A stretch of 64,000 nucleotides of DNA from Nocardioides aromaticivorans (GTDB lineage: Bacteria; Actinomycetota; Actinomycetes; Propionibacteriales; Nocardioidaceae). Under the pieces are notes generated by a model, which had not been told where the DNA came from, searched no databases, and saw only the letters and a program-made list of their open reading frames with translations. Shown here piece by piece: positions 44,333-53,287 of the stretch (position 1 is the stretch's first letter; every line of letters starts with the position of its first letter). The stretch covers positions 1,550,001 to 1,614,000 of the forward strand of contig NZ_JACBZM010000001.1 in assembly GCF_013408525.1 (NCBI RefSeq), written 5' to 3'. Position numbers and translations under genes: made by a program.

Positions 44333-45841
44333 TCACTCCGAGGCCGGCTCGAACCTGTTCGGCATCACCAGGCCGGCCACGACCAGGGCCAGCGAGGCCA
44401 GCAGGACGCCCACGAAGACCGCGTGCAGGGCGGGGTCGAGCACGGCGACCGGGAGCGCCTCCAGGTCCACCTCGCCCGCCGCGCGCCCACCGCCGACGCG
44501 GCTGGCGACGACGCCGTTGGCGACGGCACCGAAGACCGCGACGCCGACGGCGCTGCCCACCGAGCGGGCGAACATGTTGGTGCCGGTGGCGACCCCGCGG
44601 TTGCGCCACGCGACGGCCGACTGGGCGGCCACGATGCCCGGGCTGGCGACGTACCCCAGGCCCAGGCCGAGCACCAGGCAGCCGAGCGCGAGCAGCCACA
44701 CCGGGCTGTCGGGTCCGACGAGCGCGACGATGCCGGTGCCGGCCAGGCCGAAGACGGAGCCCGCGAGCAGGCACGGCCGGAAGCCCCAGCGCACGTAGAC
44801 GCGGCCGGCGGTGCTGGCGGCGATCGGCCAGCCGATCGCGAGCGCGGCGACGGCGAGACCGGCGACGATGGCGCCGGCCCCGAGGACGCGCTGGGCGTAG
44901 ACGGGGACGTAGGAGGTGACGCCGAGCATCACCATGCCGACGACGAAGGCGCCGATGGTCGCAGCGTTCAGGACTCGGTCGCGGAAGACCCAGAGCGGAA
45001 GGACGGGGTCGGCGACGCGCCGCTCGACGGCGATGAAGGCGCCGAGCAGGACGGCGGCGGAGGCGAAGATCGCGACGCCGGCGGGCGACCACCACGCCCA
45101 GCGGATGCCGCCCTCCAACAGCCCGAGCAGCACCAGCACCGCAGCGGCGGCGAGCAGCACGGCCCCGGCGACGTCGATCGGGCGCCGCTCGGAACGGGCC
45201 TCGGCGGCCGCCGTCTCGTGGAACCGGCGCGCGAGCACGACCGCGGCCAGCGCGCCGAGCGGCACGTTGATCCAGAAGATCCAGCGCCACGAGAGGTGCT
45301 CGGAGAAGACCCCGCCGAGGGTCGGGCCGACGACGGCGGCGGTCGCCCAGACCCCGGCGACATAGCTCTGCGCGACGGCGCGCTCGGCCACCGAGTAGAT
45401 GTCGCCCATGATCGTGACGCCCGCCGGCTGGATCGCACCCGCGCCGAGTCCCTGGACGGCCCGGAAGACGATCAGCGCGGTCATGCTCCACGACAGCGCG
45501 CACAGCACCGACCCCAGCACGAAGAGCCCGATCCCGAGCAGCATCAGCGGCTTGCGCCCGAAGACGTCGGCGAGCTTGCCGTAGATCGGGGTGGTGACGG
45601 CCTGCGCGAGGAGGTACGTCGAGAACAGCCACGGGAACTGCGTGAACCCGCCGAGGTCCTCGACGACCGCGGGCACCGCGGTGGCCAGGATCGTGGTGTC
45701 GATCGCGACCAACGCGGTGCTCAGCATGACCGAGGCGAGGATCGGACCCCGGTCGCTGCGCAGACCGACGCTCGCCCGGGTCACGGGAGCGGCGGTGGAG
45801 GACGTCACGACCAGCCGCAACCCACGACCGACGGTGACCAT
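44333..45841 (-). CDS. MFS drug-efflux transporter (DHA2 family)
   Basis: A 502-residue major-facilitator protein with about 14 membrane segments. Family motifs are LYGKLADVFGRKPLML-like (IYGKLADVFGRKPL, loop 2-3), FRAVQGLGAGAIQPAG in helix 4 and VVGPTLGGVFSEHLSWRW in helix 5, the antiporter motif of the 14-TMS EmrB/QacA group. It should export hydrophobic or cationic drugs using the proton gradient. ATG 45841 was chosen; longer readings start inside the padR promoter. It is divergent from a PadR-type regulator 25 bp away, which probably controls it. Confidence 0.9.
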   Translation of the reverse strand: MVTVGRGLRLVVTSSTAAPVTRASVGLRSDRGPILASVMLSTALVAIDTTILATAVPAVVEDLGGFTQFPWLFSTYLLAQAVTTPIYGKLADVFGRKPLMLLGIGLFVLGSVLCALSWSMTALIVFRAVQGLGAGAIQPAGVTIMGDIYSVAERAVAQSYVAGVWATAAVVGPTLGGVFSEHLSWRWIFWINVPLGALAAVVLARRFHETAAAEARSERRPIDVAGAVLLAAAAVLVLLGLLEGGIRWAWWSPAGVAIFASAAVLLGAFIAVERRVADPVLPLWVFRDRVLNAATIGAFVVGMVMLGVTSYVPVYAQRVLGAGAIVAGLAVAALAIGWPIAASTAGRVYVRWGFRPCLLAGSVFGLAGTGIVALVGPDSPVWLLALGCLVLGLGLGYVASPGIVAAQSAVAWRNRGVATGTNMFARSVGSAVGVAVFGAVANGVVASRVGGGRAAGEVDLEALPVAVLDPALHAVFVGVLLASLALVVAGLVMPNRFEPASE

Positions 45842-45866
45842 TCCCGCCCGCTCATAGAATCCGGCC

Positions 45867-46496
45867 ATGGCCTCCACCGACACCCGCATGCTGCTGCTGG
45901 GTGCGGTCGCGCTCTTCGAGCCGGTCAACGGCTACCAGATCCGCCGCGAGCTGCTCTCGTGGAGCGTCGACGACTGGGCCAACCTCAACCCGGGCTCGAT
46001 CTACAACGGCCTCGCGACGCTCACCCGCCAGGGCCAGCTGGTGCGCCACGACCTGGCCGACGGCGGCCGCGACGTCGCCGTCTACGAGATCTCCGACGAG
46101 GGACGCCTCGAGCTGGAGCGACTGGTCACCGCCGGCCTCGAGGAGGTCAGCGTCGCGGACCGGAAGGGCTTCAGCGCCGCCTTCGGCCTGCTGCCCCTGG
46201 TCCCGCCGGACCGTGCCCTGCGCTCCCTGGTACGACGCCGGGTGGCCCTCGAGGAGGTCGTCGCCCGCCTCGCCCAGCCCCCGGCACCCGACGCGGCGCC
46301 GCCGCACGCCCTGCGCGGCGTGGCGCTCTGGCTCGACCTCGCCGTGGCCGAGCTGGCGTGGCTGCGGGAGACGATCGAGGAGATGAGGGCCGGCCGGCTG
46401 CAGCTGGACGCGACGACGTGGACGCCGCCCGCGGACGACCCGGGCTGGCAGATGAACGCCGACCGCGAGCGCTACCGGGCCCTGCTCGGACGCTGA
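45867..46496 (+). CDS. PadR-family transcriptional regulator
   Basis: A 209-residue regulator. The winged-helix PadR domain spans about residues 6-90 (NGYQIRRELLSWSVDDWANL, GSIYNGLATLTRQGQLVR, YEISDEGRLELERLV). A helical Vir_act_alpha_C-like dimerisation domain follows. ATG follows TAGAAT by 6 nt, so the mRNA is probably leaderless. Divergence from the MFS exporter suggests drug-responsive control of it; the DrrAB-type exporter downstream is a second possible target. Confidence 0.9.
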   Translation: MASTDTRMLLLGAVALFEPVNGYQIRRELLSWSVDDWANLNPGSIYNGLATLTRQGQLVRHDLADGGRDVAVYEISDEGRLELERLVTAGLEEVSVADRKGFSAAFGLLPLVPPDRALRSLVRRRVALEEVVARLAQPPAPDAAPPHALRGVALWLDLAVAELAWLRETIEEMRAGRLQLDATTWTPPADDPGWQMNADRERYRALLGR

Positions 46497-46520
46497 TCGT
46501 CCGGGGGCCGGCCGGGTGGT

Positions 46521-46585
46521 GCGGTTCACCAACCGAATTCGTCGTCGCGCGCCGACGTACACGACAAATTCGGTTGGTGAACCGC
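46521..46585 (+). terminator. hairpin with 25-bp arms after padR
   Basis: Arms 46521-46545 and 46561-46585 pair over 25 bp with a single mismatch and a 15-nt loop. The outer 19 bp (GCGGTTCACC...) are perfect. AAAA follows the right arm. A partial direct copy of the 5' flank (GGCCG.GTGGTGCGGT) recurs near 46609. It lies 25 bp after the padR stop. Confidence 0.85.
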
Positions 46586-46642
46586 AAAACCCGGTGACGA
46601 TGAGTCCGGCCGCGTGGTGCGGTCGTACCCGGGGGCGACGTG

Positions 46643-46691
46643 TTGACAGCGAGGTGTTCAAGTTTGAATACTCGGATTGTTCAACCTTGAC
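46643..46691 (+). promoter_or_regulatory. promoter with two TTCAAnnTTGA(A) sites upstream of the DrrAB-type genes
   Basis: TTGACA (46643-46648), 17 bp, then GAATAC (46666-46671) form a near-consensus promoter. TTCAAGTTTGAA (46657-46668) overlaps the spacer and -10 box, and TTCAACCTTGAC starts at 46680, 23 bp later. The repeated palindromic half-sites look like operators of a local repressor. Confidence 0.75.
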
Positions 46692-46707
46692 TACGAGGGG
46701 ATCGACG

Positions 46708-47733
46708 ATGATCGAAGCACGAGGACTCGTGCAGACCTTCCACACCGGGCAGGGCAAGCAGAAGCGGGAGGTGCACGCCGTCCGCGGTGTCGATCTCGAC
46801 GTCGCGGAGGGCGAGGTCGTCGGCTTCCTCGGCCCGAACGGTGCCGGCAAGACCACGACCCTGCGGATGCTGACCACCCTGCTCACGCCGACGGCCGGGA
46901 CCGCACGCGTCGCCGGGTACGACGTCGCGACCCGCCCCGTCGACGTACGGCGCAGCATCGGGTACTGCTCCCAGGTCGGCTCGACGTTCTCCGGCGCCTA
47001 CGCCGGGGACGAGGTCGTCGACCACGGGATGCTCTACGGGATGTCGAAGAAGGCGGCCGTCGCCAAGGGCGAGGAGCTCTTCGACAAGCTGCAGCTCGAG
47101 GGGCTGTGGCGGCGGATGCCGAAGAACATGTCGGGCGGCCAGAAGCGACGCCTCGACATCGCGATGGCCCTCATCCACTCGCCGTCGCTCGTCTTCCTCG
47201 ACGAGCCCACCACCGGCCTCGACCCGCAGGCGCGGATCAACCTGTGGCAGCACATCGCCGACCTGCGGGCGAAGGAGGGCGCGACCGTCTTCCTCACGAC
47301 CCACTACCTCGACGAGGCCGACGCGCTGGCCGACCGGATCGTCATCATCGACCAGGGGACGATCGTCGCCAGCGACACGGCCGACAACCTCAAGGCGGCC
47401 GTCGCCGGCGACCTGGTCGACCTCGAGGTGAGCACCGACGAGCAGGTGGCGATCGCGCGCGACAAGCTCGCCACGATCAGTGGCGAGGTCGAGGTCGACG
47501 GCCACCACGTCCGCGGCCGGGTCGCCCGCGCAGGCAAGGCCGTGCCCGGCCTGCTGCGCGACCTCGACACCTCCGGCGTCGCGCTCGAGTCGATCGAGGT
47601 CGTCCGGCCCACGCTCGACGACGTCTTCCTGACCCTCACCGGCCGCTCGCTGCGCGACGCCGAGGCGGCCGCCGACGCCGCGGACGCAGCCGGCGCGGCC
47701 GGCGCCACCGAGCCCGCCCCCGAAGGAGCCTGA
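46708..47733 (+). CDS. DrrA-type ABC exporter ATP-binding protein
   Basis: A 341-residue ABC ATPase of the daunorubicin-resistance group. Walker A GPNGAGKTTTLRML is near residue 52, signature MSGGQKRRLDIAMAL near residue 145, Walker B LVFLDEPTTGLDPQAR near residue 165, followed by the DrrA-type C-terminal domain and an Ala-rich tail. It energises the ABC-2 permease encoded 1 bp downstream. Expression probably depends on the TTCAAnnTTGAA-controlled promoter. Substrate could be an antibiotic or a lipid and is not evident. Confidence 0.93.
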   Translation: MIEARGLVQTFHTGQGKQKREVHAVRGVDLDVAEGEVVGFLGPNGAGKTTTLRMLTTLLTPTAGTARVAGYDVATRPVDVRRSIGYCSQVGSTFSGAYAGDEVVDHGMLYGMSKKAAVAKGEELFDKLQLEGLWRRMPKNMSGGQKRRLDIAMALIHSPSLVFLDEPTTGLDPQARINLWQHIADLRAKEGATVFLTTHYLDEADALADRIVIIDQGTIVASDTADNLKAAVAGDLVDLEVSTDEQVAIARDKLATISGEVEVDGHHVRGRVARAGKAVPGLLRDLDTSGVALESIEVVRPTLDDVFLTLTGRSLRDAEAAADAADAAGAAGATEPAPEGA

Positions 47734-47734
47734 C

Positions 47735-48487
47735 ATGACGACCTTCCTCCGCGAGTCGTGGATCGTGTTCAACCGCCAGCTGCGGATGAACCTGCGCAAT
47801 CCCGCTTGGGTCATCATCGGCATGCTGCAGCCGGTGCTCTACCTGCTGCTGTTCGGGCCGCTGCTCAAGCCGGTCATCGAGCAGCTCGGCGGCAACCAGT
47901 ACACGTGGTTCGTGCCCGGCATGCTGGTCCAGCTCGGCATCTTCGGCGCCTTCTTCGCGGGCTTCTCCCTGATCGGCGAGTGGCGCGAGGGCGTCATCGA
48001 GGCCGAGCGGGTCACCCCGGCCCACCGCTCGGCCCTCCTCTTCGGGCGGCTCTACCGCGACCTGCTGCAGCTCTTCGTGCAGGCGGTGATCCTCGTCGTA
48101 CTCGGCCTCGTGCTCGGGATGGACACCTCGGTCGGCGGCATCGTCGTCGGCGTCGTACTGACCCTGCTGCTCGGCGGCGCCTGTGCCGCGGCGTCCAACG
48201 CGCTGGCGCTGACCACGAAGAGCGAGGACGTGATGGCGCCCATCATCAACGTCGTGATGATGCCGGTGCTGCTGCTCAGCGGCATCCTGCTCCCGATGAG
48301 CTTCGGCGCCGGCTGGCTCGAGCGACTCAGCGACTTCATGCCGATCAAGCACGTCGTCGACGCGGTCCGCGCGTCCTTCTTCGGCGACTTCGACAGCTCG
48401 ATGCTGTGGGGCGTCGGCTGGACGTTCGTGCTCTTCGGCCTGGCGGTCTGGTGGGGGACGGCGGTCTTCAAGAAGGAGAACGCCTGA
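47735..48487 (+). CDS. DrrB-type ABC-2 exporter permease
   Basis: A 250-residue ABC-2 permease with six membrane segments. A cytoplasmic N-terminus RQLRMNLRNPAWVIIG and the EWREGVIEAERVTPAHRSALLFG loop are typical of DrrB. The segment LLLSGILLPMSFGAGWLERLSDFMP matches the conserved C-terminal half. It forms the exporter with the preceding ATPase; the two genes are 1 bp apart. Confidence 0.92.
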   Translation: MTTFLRESWIVFNRQLRMNLRNPAWVIIGMLQPVLYLLLFGPLLKPVIEQLGGNQYTWFVPGMLVQLGIFGAFFAGFSLIGEWREGVIEAERVTPAHRSALLFGRLYRDLLQLFVQAVILVVLGLVLGMDTSVGGIVVGVVLTLLLGGACAAASNALALTTKSEDVMAPIINVVMMPVLLLSGILLPMSFGAGWLERLSDFMPIKHVVDAVRASFFGDFDSSMLWGVGWTFVLFGLAVWWGTAVFKKENA

Positions 48488-48500
48488 GGGTCGGCGCCGG

Positions 48501-48567
48501 TGGCGCGCGGCGGAGGTGCGCGGCGGTGGTGCGCGGCGGTGGTGCGCGGCGGTGGTGCGCGGCGGTG
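48501..48567. repeat. 13-bp GC-rich tandem repeat
   Basis: About five copies of TGCGCGGCGGTGG follow the DrrB-type stop; the first is variant. They lead directly into the 73-bp repeat array. Such simple repeats are prone to slippage. Confidence 0.85.
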
Positions 48568-48570
48568 TCC

Positions 48571-48843
48571 GGACGTCATACGAAACGGTCGTCCCGGCGC
48601 TCGACTCGTATGACGCAAACCCACCCGGGCCGCCGCCGCCGCGGGACGTCATACGAAACGGTCGCCCCGACGCTCGACTCGTATGACGCAAACCCACCCC
48701 GGCCGCCGCCACCGCCGGACGTCATACGAAACGGTCGCCCCGACGCTCGACTCGTATGACGCAAACCCACCCCGGCCGCCGCCACCGCCGGACGTCATAC
48801 GAAACGGTCGCCCCGACGCTCCCTTCGTATGACGCAAACCGCG
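48571..48843. repeat. four tandem 73-bp units, each with an inverted CGTCATACGA word
   Basis: Units start at 48571, 48644, 48717 and 48790. Each begins GGACGTCATACGAAACGGTC and contains CGTCATACGA and its inverse TCGTATGACG, whose outer edges are 42 bp apart, followed by a CAAACCCACC and CCGCC-rich spacer. Units 2 and 3 are nearly identical, unit 1 differs at a few positions and unit 4 is truncated and altered in its right arm. The array fills the gap between the convergent ABC exporter and Ser/Thr kinase genes. Confidence 0.93.
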
Positions 48844-48859
48844 AGCGGCTCACCGGGAG

Positions 48860-50779
48860 TCACTCGGAGGGCGCCCCCGACGGCGACTCCTCGGCGCCGG
48901 GCAGGGCGCCGAGGCCCTTCTCGATGGTGTCGAGGTACTCCTGCAGCGGGAAGACGTCGCCGTCCGCGGGCTTCTCGATCGTCACGTCCTTGTCGAAGTC
49001 CGAGAACTCGAAGTGGTCGACGTCGCTCTCCTCGATCCGCATCAGGTAGTGCGGCTCGTCGATCCGGACGTCGAGCACCTCCCGCTGCGAGCCTTCCTTC
49101 TGCTCGATCCGGACGGTCTTCTCCCCGCCGACGGAGCTCTGGCCGACCTCGGTGGCGGTGGCGTCCTCGCGACCGTCGCGCTCGAGGAACTCGTCGAGGT
49201 CGCAGAAGGCCTCGGTGCTCTCCAGCAGGCTGTTCTCGGCCACCCACTTGTCACCGATGACGCCGAGGATGAGCGTGGTGGTGGTCGGGTCGCTGGTGCT
49301 GGCGTTCCAGAACGCCCGGTCGGCGCGGAGGTAGACGGTCTCGTCGACCCGGAGGATCTCGGCGGTGCCGCCGGACGACGCGGACTTCATCGTGCCCCGG
49401 CAGTCGCCGCTGGTCGTGGCGGTGACGTCGACGGTGATCGTGTCGCCGCCGTCCGCGAACTGGCCGCGGATGCGGGCGTTGCGGACCACCGACATGTCCT
49501 TCTCGGCGGCCTGCAGGATCTCCTTCGGCTGCAGGGCGAGGAAGTCGTCGCCACCCTTCCCGCCGGGGTCGTCGTCCCCGCCGGTCAGCAGGGCAGCGGC
49601 GATGCCGCCGGCCAGGGCGACCGTGGCGGCGACGCCGCCGGCGATCCACCACGTCCGCCCCCGGCGGGTACGACGGGGGGTCGGCGTCGAGCTCAGCCAC
49701 GCCGGCGGCGCCGGGGACGGGTCGGGTGACGGCGTGGGCCGCGGGACCGAGGGCGGCCGCGGGGGTGTCGTGGCGCCCGGAGCCGGAGGAGCCGGCGGGG
49801 CGGGAGGGGCCGGGGTGGGTGCCGGGCGCGCGCCGGTCGGCCGCACCGCCGGCCGCACCGCCGGCCGCACCGCCGGCCGCAACGCAGTCGCACCCTTGCC
49901 CTCGGGCACGGCGGCCCCGGGCGTGACGGGGAGCCGCAGGGCGGCCTGCAGGTCGCTGCCCATCTCGGCCGCGGACTGGTAGCGCTCGGCGGGCTCCTTC
50001 GCCATGGCGGTGCGCAGGATCCGGTTGGTCGCGTGGACCATCGCGCTGTCGCCCTCGAGCTGCGGCACCGGCTCGCGCACGTGGGCGGCGATCAGCTGGA
50101 ACTCCGACATCCCCTGGTACGGCGGCGTGCCGGTCAGGGCCACCCAGAGCACGCACCCGAGGGCGTAGATGTCCGTCGACGGGCCCGCCTTCGCGCCACC
50201 GTGCAGCTCGGGCGCCATGTAGGAGGGGGTGCCGGCGGTCGTCGTACTGAACCTCGTGGCGTCGGCGTTCATCCGCCGGGCGATGCCGAAGTCGGCGAGA
50301 TAGGCGCGGATCGAGCCGGGGCGGCGGCGGACCAGGACGTTGCCCGGCTTGATGTCGCGGTGCACCAGTCCGGCGTCGTGCGCGTCGGCGAGGCCGCTCG
50401 CGACCTGCTCGATCACCTCGAGGGCCTCGACGAGCGTGGGCGGACCCTCGTCACGGATCATCTGGCCCAGGTCGCCGCCGGGGATCAGCTGGCTGGCGAT
50501 GTAGAGGTAGCCGTCCTCCTCGCCGTGGGCGTAGACGGTGACGACGTGCGCCGACTCCAGCGACGCCTGGGCGCGGGCCTCGCGGGTGAACCGCTCGCGG
50601 AACTCCGGGTCGTGCGCGAAGAGGGGCGCGATGACCTTGAGCGCGATCTCGCGGCCGAGGTTCTCCTCGCGGGCGCGGAAGACCACGCCCATGCCGCCCT
50701 GGCCGAGCTGCTCGAGCAGCAGGAACCGGCCGACCCGCGTGCCGGGCGCGGGTTCGGGCGGCGGGGACGAGGGGGGCAC
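48860..50779 (-). CDS. receptor-type Ser/Thr protein kinase
   Basis: A 639-residue membrane kinase. The kinase domain (about 15-280) has GQGGMGVVFRA, the ATP-binding Lys in IALKVIAP, catalytic VHRDIKPGNV, DFGIARR, and GTPSYMAPE. A Pro/Ala/Arg-rich juxtamembrane linker with RPAV repeats (about 295-375) leads to one membrane helix (about 378-402). The external domain (about 410-639) has no PASTA repeats; instead it matches the lipoprotein at 57271-58023 (GDKWVAENSLLESTEAFCDLDEF against GDKWTTDSSDPEGFAELCDLDEL in shorter segments). GTG 50779 follows TAGAAA by 6 nt. The ligand is unknown. Confidence 0.92.
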   Translation of the reverse strand: MPPSSPPPEPAPGTRVGRFLLLEQLGQGGMGVVFRAREENLGREIALKVIAPLFAHDPEFRERFTREARAQASLESAHVVTVYAHGEEDGYLYIASQLIPGGDLGQMIRDEGPPTLVEALEVIEQVASGLADAHDAGLVHRDIKPGNVLVRRRPGSIRAYLADFGIARRMNADATRFSTTTAGTPSYMAPELHGGAKAGPSTDIYALGCVLWVALTGTPPYQGMSEFQLIAAHVREPVPQLEGDSAMVHATNRILRTAMAKEPAERYQSAAEMGSDLQAALRLPVTPGAAVPEGKGATALRPAVRPAVRPAVRPTGARPAPTPAPPAPPAPPAPGATTPPRPPSVPRPTPSPDPSPAPPAWLSSTPTPRRTRRGRTWWIAGGVAATVALAGGIAAALLTGGDDDPGGKGGDDFLALQPKEILQAAEKDMSVVRNARIRGQFADGGDTITVDVTATTSGDCRGTMKSASSGGTAEILRVDETVYLRADRAFWNASTSDPTTTTLILGVIGDKWVAENSLLESTEAFCDLDEFLERDGREDATATEVGQSSVGGEKTVRIEQKEGSQREVLDVRIDEPHYLMRIEESDVDHFEFSDFDKDVTIEKPADGDVFPLQEYLDTIEKGLGALPGAEESPSGAPSE

Positions 50780-51115
50780 ACCCCGTTTCTACCGGACGCA
50801 GGCGCCGGAGACATGACCCGGACGCACCGGTCTCGTATCCGGACCTCCCGCGGAGGGGGAGGAGCGGAGCCGAGAGGAGAGGAGCGCCGCACCCGGCCGG
50901 TGTGCCGAGACCCCCAGGACCGGTCCCCGGTCAGTGTCCTCCGTCCGCGGCGGAACGGAGCGGAGCGGCGCGCCTCTCGCTGGACCACTTCCCCCACGGT
51001 GCGGTCCACCACCAATCCTTCCGGCCGCGAGCAGGGCGCCGAAACCAGAGGAATGGAGGACATCAGTCCAGTGGAACGGCCGCGGGGCCGGGCAAATCGC
51101 CCTAACCTCCGAGGA
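50780..51115. other. 336-bp divergent intergenic region
   Basis: Holds the -10-like TAGAAA of the kinase gene (50786-50791, minus strand) and TAACCT (51103-51108) for the histidine kinase gene. It contains purine-rich GGAGGGGGAGGAG-type tracts and an inverted TGGACC (50981-50986)/GGTCCA (51003-51008) pair. No convincing gene or RNA is seen. Confidence 0.5.
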
Positions 51116-53287
51116 ATGGGGGCTCATCGGCTGTCCGGGCGCTCGTTCGGCGCCTCGGTCGAGCGCGGCCTCAACCTGTCCATCGGCATGGTGATCCTGG
51201 CCAAGACGCTGGTGTTCGCGGTCCAGTTCGCAGCCATGGACAGCTTTGACCCGGTCGAGGTGAGCTCGGCGGCGGCGATCATCATGTGCGTCGGGACGGT
51301 GGCGCTGCGCTGCCTCGGTCGCGGACCGTCCGGCTTCGACGTCCTCCTGTGCACGGTCGCCCTCGTCGTCGGCGCGTGGATGCCCCGCGACAGCGTGCCG
51401 GTGGCCGGTGCCGCGGACTCCCCCATCGTCCACCTCGTCGAGCCGATGCTGGTCGTGATCGCCGTCCGGCGCCAACGGGCCGTTCCCGCGATGCTCCTCA
51501 TCGCCGCGCTCTTCGTCACCCTGCGCTGGGAGAGCGCCGGCAGCACCGACGGGCTGGTCTTCGGGCTGCAGGAGGCCGTGCTGATCTGCGGTACGGCGTT
51601 CGCCGCGCTCTACCTCGTCACCCAGATGCGCCGCGCGTCGGCCCGCGCCGAGGCGCTGATCGCGAGCCACCGCGAGGTCCACCGCGCCCACCTGTCGGCG
51701 GCCGAGGTCGAGACGACCGCCTTCCTCCACGACGACCTCGTGCCGACCCTCCTCGCCGTCGGCAGCATCCCCGGCGCGGCCGAGACGCGAAGCGCCGCGG
51801 GATCGGCGCTCGCCCGGCTGGCCGGGCCCGCGCACGGGGAGGACGCCGCCGACGTCGCGACGGCGCTGCGCTCGGCGGCCGCGCGGGAGATGCTCGACGT
51901 CGACCTCGTCGTCCGCGGGCCCCGCACCCACCTGCCGGAGGCCGTGCGCGAGGCGATGGTCGGCGCGGCCGTCGAGGCGCTGCGCAACGTGTCGCGCCAC
52001 AGCGGTCAGCGGCACGCCACCGTGACCCTGGTACGACGCCCGACGGCCCTGAGGATCCGGGTCGAGGACCACGGCGCCGGCTTCGCCGGGACGCCCGGTG
52101 TCGGCATCCGGGTCGCCATCGTCGGCCGGATGGAGTCGATCGGCGCGACGGCGCGGATCACCGGCACCCCCGGCGCCGGCACGGTCGTCGAGCTCGTGTG
52201 GCGCGGTCGCCTGGTGAGCCGGCTGCTGGGCATGGCGCCCGAGCACGACCGGCTGATCCGGGCCGCCGTCGTCGACCCGGGCCGGGTGGCGCTGCGCGCG
52301 GTCGCGATCCTCGCCGCCGGCTACCTCGCGACCGCTGCCCTGCTGACGATCGACGTCCCCCTCCAGCCGTGGTCCTACGGCGGGGCCGCGGTGATCGCGG
52401 TCGTGGTGGTGCTGCTGACCCGGGCGATGAGCCGCGGACCGTTGCACCCGGCGGCGTTGCTGCTCGTGGGCGGCGTGCCGGCCGTCGTACTCCTGGTGGC
52501 GCTGCCGAGCGTCTCGGCCGACGGCCTCGGCGGCACGGAGTCGTGGCTGATCGAGTTCAGCGCGCTGCCGGCGCTCGCCACCGCATGGGTCATCTCGGTG
52601 CGGATGGTGCTGCTCCTGCTCGTGCCGAACGCGGTGGTGATCACGCTCGTCGCGCTCGACAAGGGCGCCACGGCCGTCGACCTGCCCCACATCCTGTTCG
52701 TCCAGCCGCTCAACGCGCTCTTCGTCGCGGTCATCGTCGCCGTGTGCCGGCGGGCGGGCCGGGTGCTGACCGAGCCGGAGGCGAGCCAGTCCACCGCGTG
52801 GGCCCGGGCGGTGCGGGTCGCCCTCGGGCCGACCCTGCGCCCGGTCGTGGCGGCGCTGCGCAGCGTCGGCGACGACACCGCCGCGCCCGGCCCCGGGCCC
52901 GGCCTGCTGGCCCAGGCCGTGCGGGACTGCCTCTACCTGCCCGGCCCCGAGCACGAGGCGCTGCGGGCCGAGCTGGACGCGCTGCGGCGTACCGGCGCCC
53001 AGGTCGACACCATCCTCCCCGAGCCGCCGCCGGCAACGCGGACCCTGGCCGCGGCCCTGGGAGCGGTACGACGGTTCGGGCCCAGCCACGTGACGGTCTC
53101 CGGCAACGCCGACGAGGCCACCGTGGTGATCGTGCCGGGGCCACCGCCCGAGGTCGTGGAGCGGCTCCCCCGTCAGCTGCCGGTGGCGTGGCAGGTGGAC
53201 GCCGACCCGGAGGCGTGCGTGATCACCGGCCCGCCGGACCTGGCCACCCTCATTCGTCGAGGTGACCCTCAGCCCGCGCCCGGCTGA
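51116..53287 (+). CDS. NarL-type membrane histidine kinase with second membrane block and degenerate C-terminal kinase-like region
   Basis: A 723-residue protein. Five to six membrane segments (about 15-170) precede a HisKA_3-like region with TTAFLHDDLVPTLLAVG (His near residue 205) and an ATPase domain with VEALRNVSRHSGQ and EDHGAGF boxes (about 280-345). A second block of about five to six membrane segments follows (about 390-540). The last 180 residues resemble a kinase core that lost its His (ALGPTLRPVVAALRSV) and clear N and G boxes. ATG 51116 follows TAACCT by 7 nt; an ATG at 51053 is possible. Its probable regulator is encoded on the opposite strand with a 38-bp overlap. Confidence 0.82.
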   Translation: MGAHRLSGRSFGASVERGLNLSIGMVILAKTLVFAVQFAAMDSFDPVEVSSAAAIIMCVGTVALRCLGRGPSGFDVLLCTVALVVGAWMPRDSVPVAGAADSPIVHLVEPMLVVIAVRRQRAVPAMLLIAALFVTLRWESAGSTDGLVFGLQEAVLICGTAFAALYLVTQMRRASARAEALIASHREVHRAHLSAAEVETTAFLHDDLVPTLLAVGSIPGAAETRSAAGSALARLAGPAHGEDAADVATALRSAAAREMLDVDLVVRGPRTHLPEAVREAMVGAAVEALRNVSRHSGQRHATVTLVRRPTALRIRVEDHGAGFAGTPGVGIRVAIVGRMESIGATARITGTPGAGTVVELVWRGRLVSRLLGMAPEHDRLIRAAVVDPGRVALRAVAILAAGYLATAALLTIDVPLQPWSYGGAAVIAVVVVLLTRAMSRGPLHPAALLLVGGVPAVVLLVALPSVSADGLGGTESWLIEFSALPALATAWVISVRMVLLLLVPNAVVITLVALDKGATAVDLPHILFVQPLNALFVAVIVAVCRRAGRVLTEPEASQSTAWARAVRVALGPTLRPVVAALRSVGDDTAAPGPGPGLLAQAVRDCLYLPGPEHEALRAELDALRRTGAQVDTILPEPPPATRTLAAALGAVRRFGPSHVTVSGNADEATVVIVPGPPPEVVERLPRQLPVAWQVDADPEACVITGPPDLATLIRRGDPQPAPG

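Noticed and set aside
48501..48567. Coding sequence continuing past the DrrB-type stop
   Set aside because: The 13-bp repeat keeps a frame open by lacking stops, but it begins after a clear TGA and encodes only Gly/Ala/Arg repeats.
48571..48843. CRISPR array
   Set aside because: The regular repeats were considered, but the entire 73-bp unit is conserved. There are no variable spacers and no cas genes nearby.
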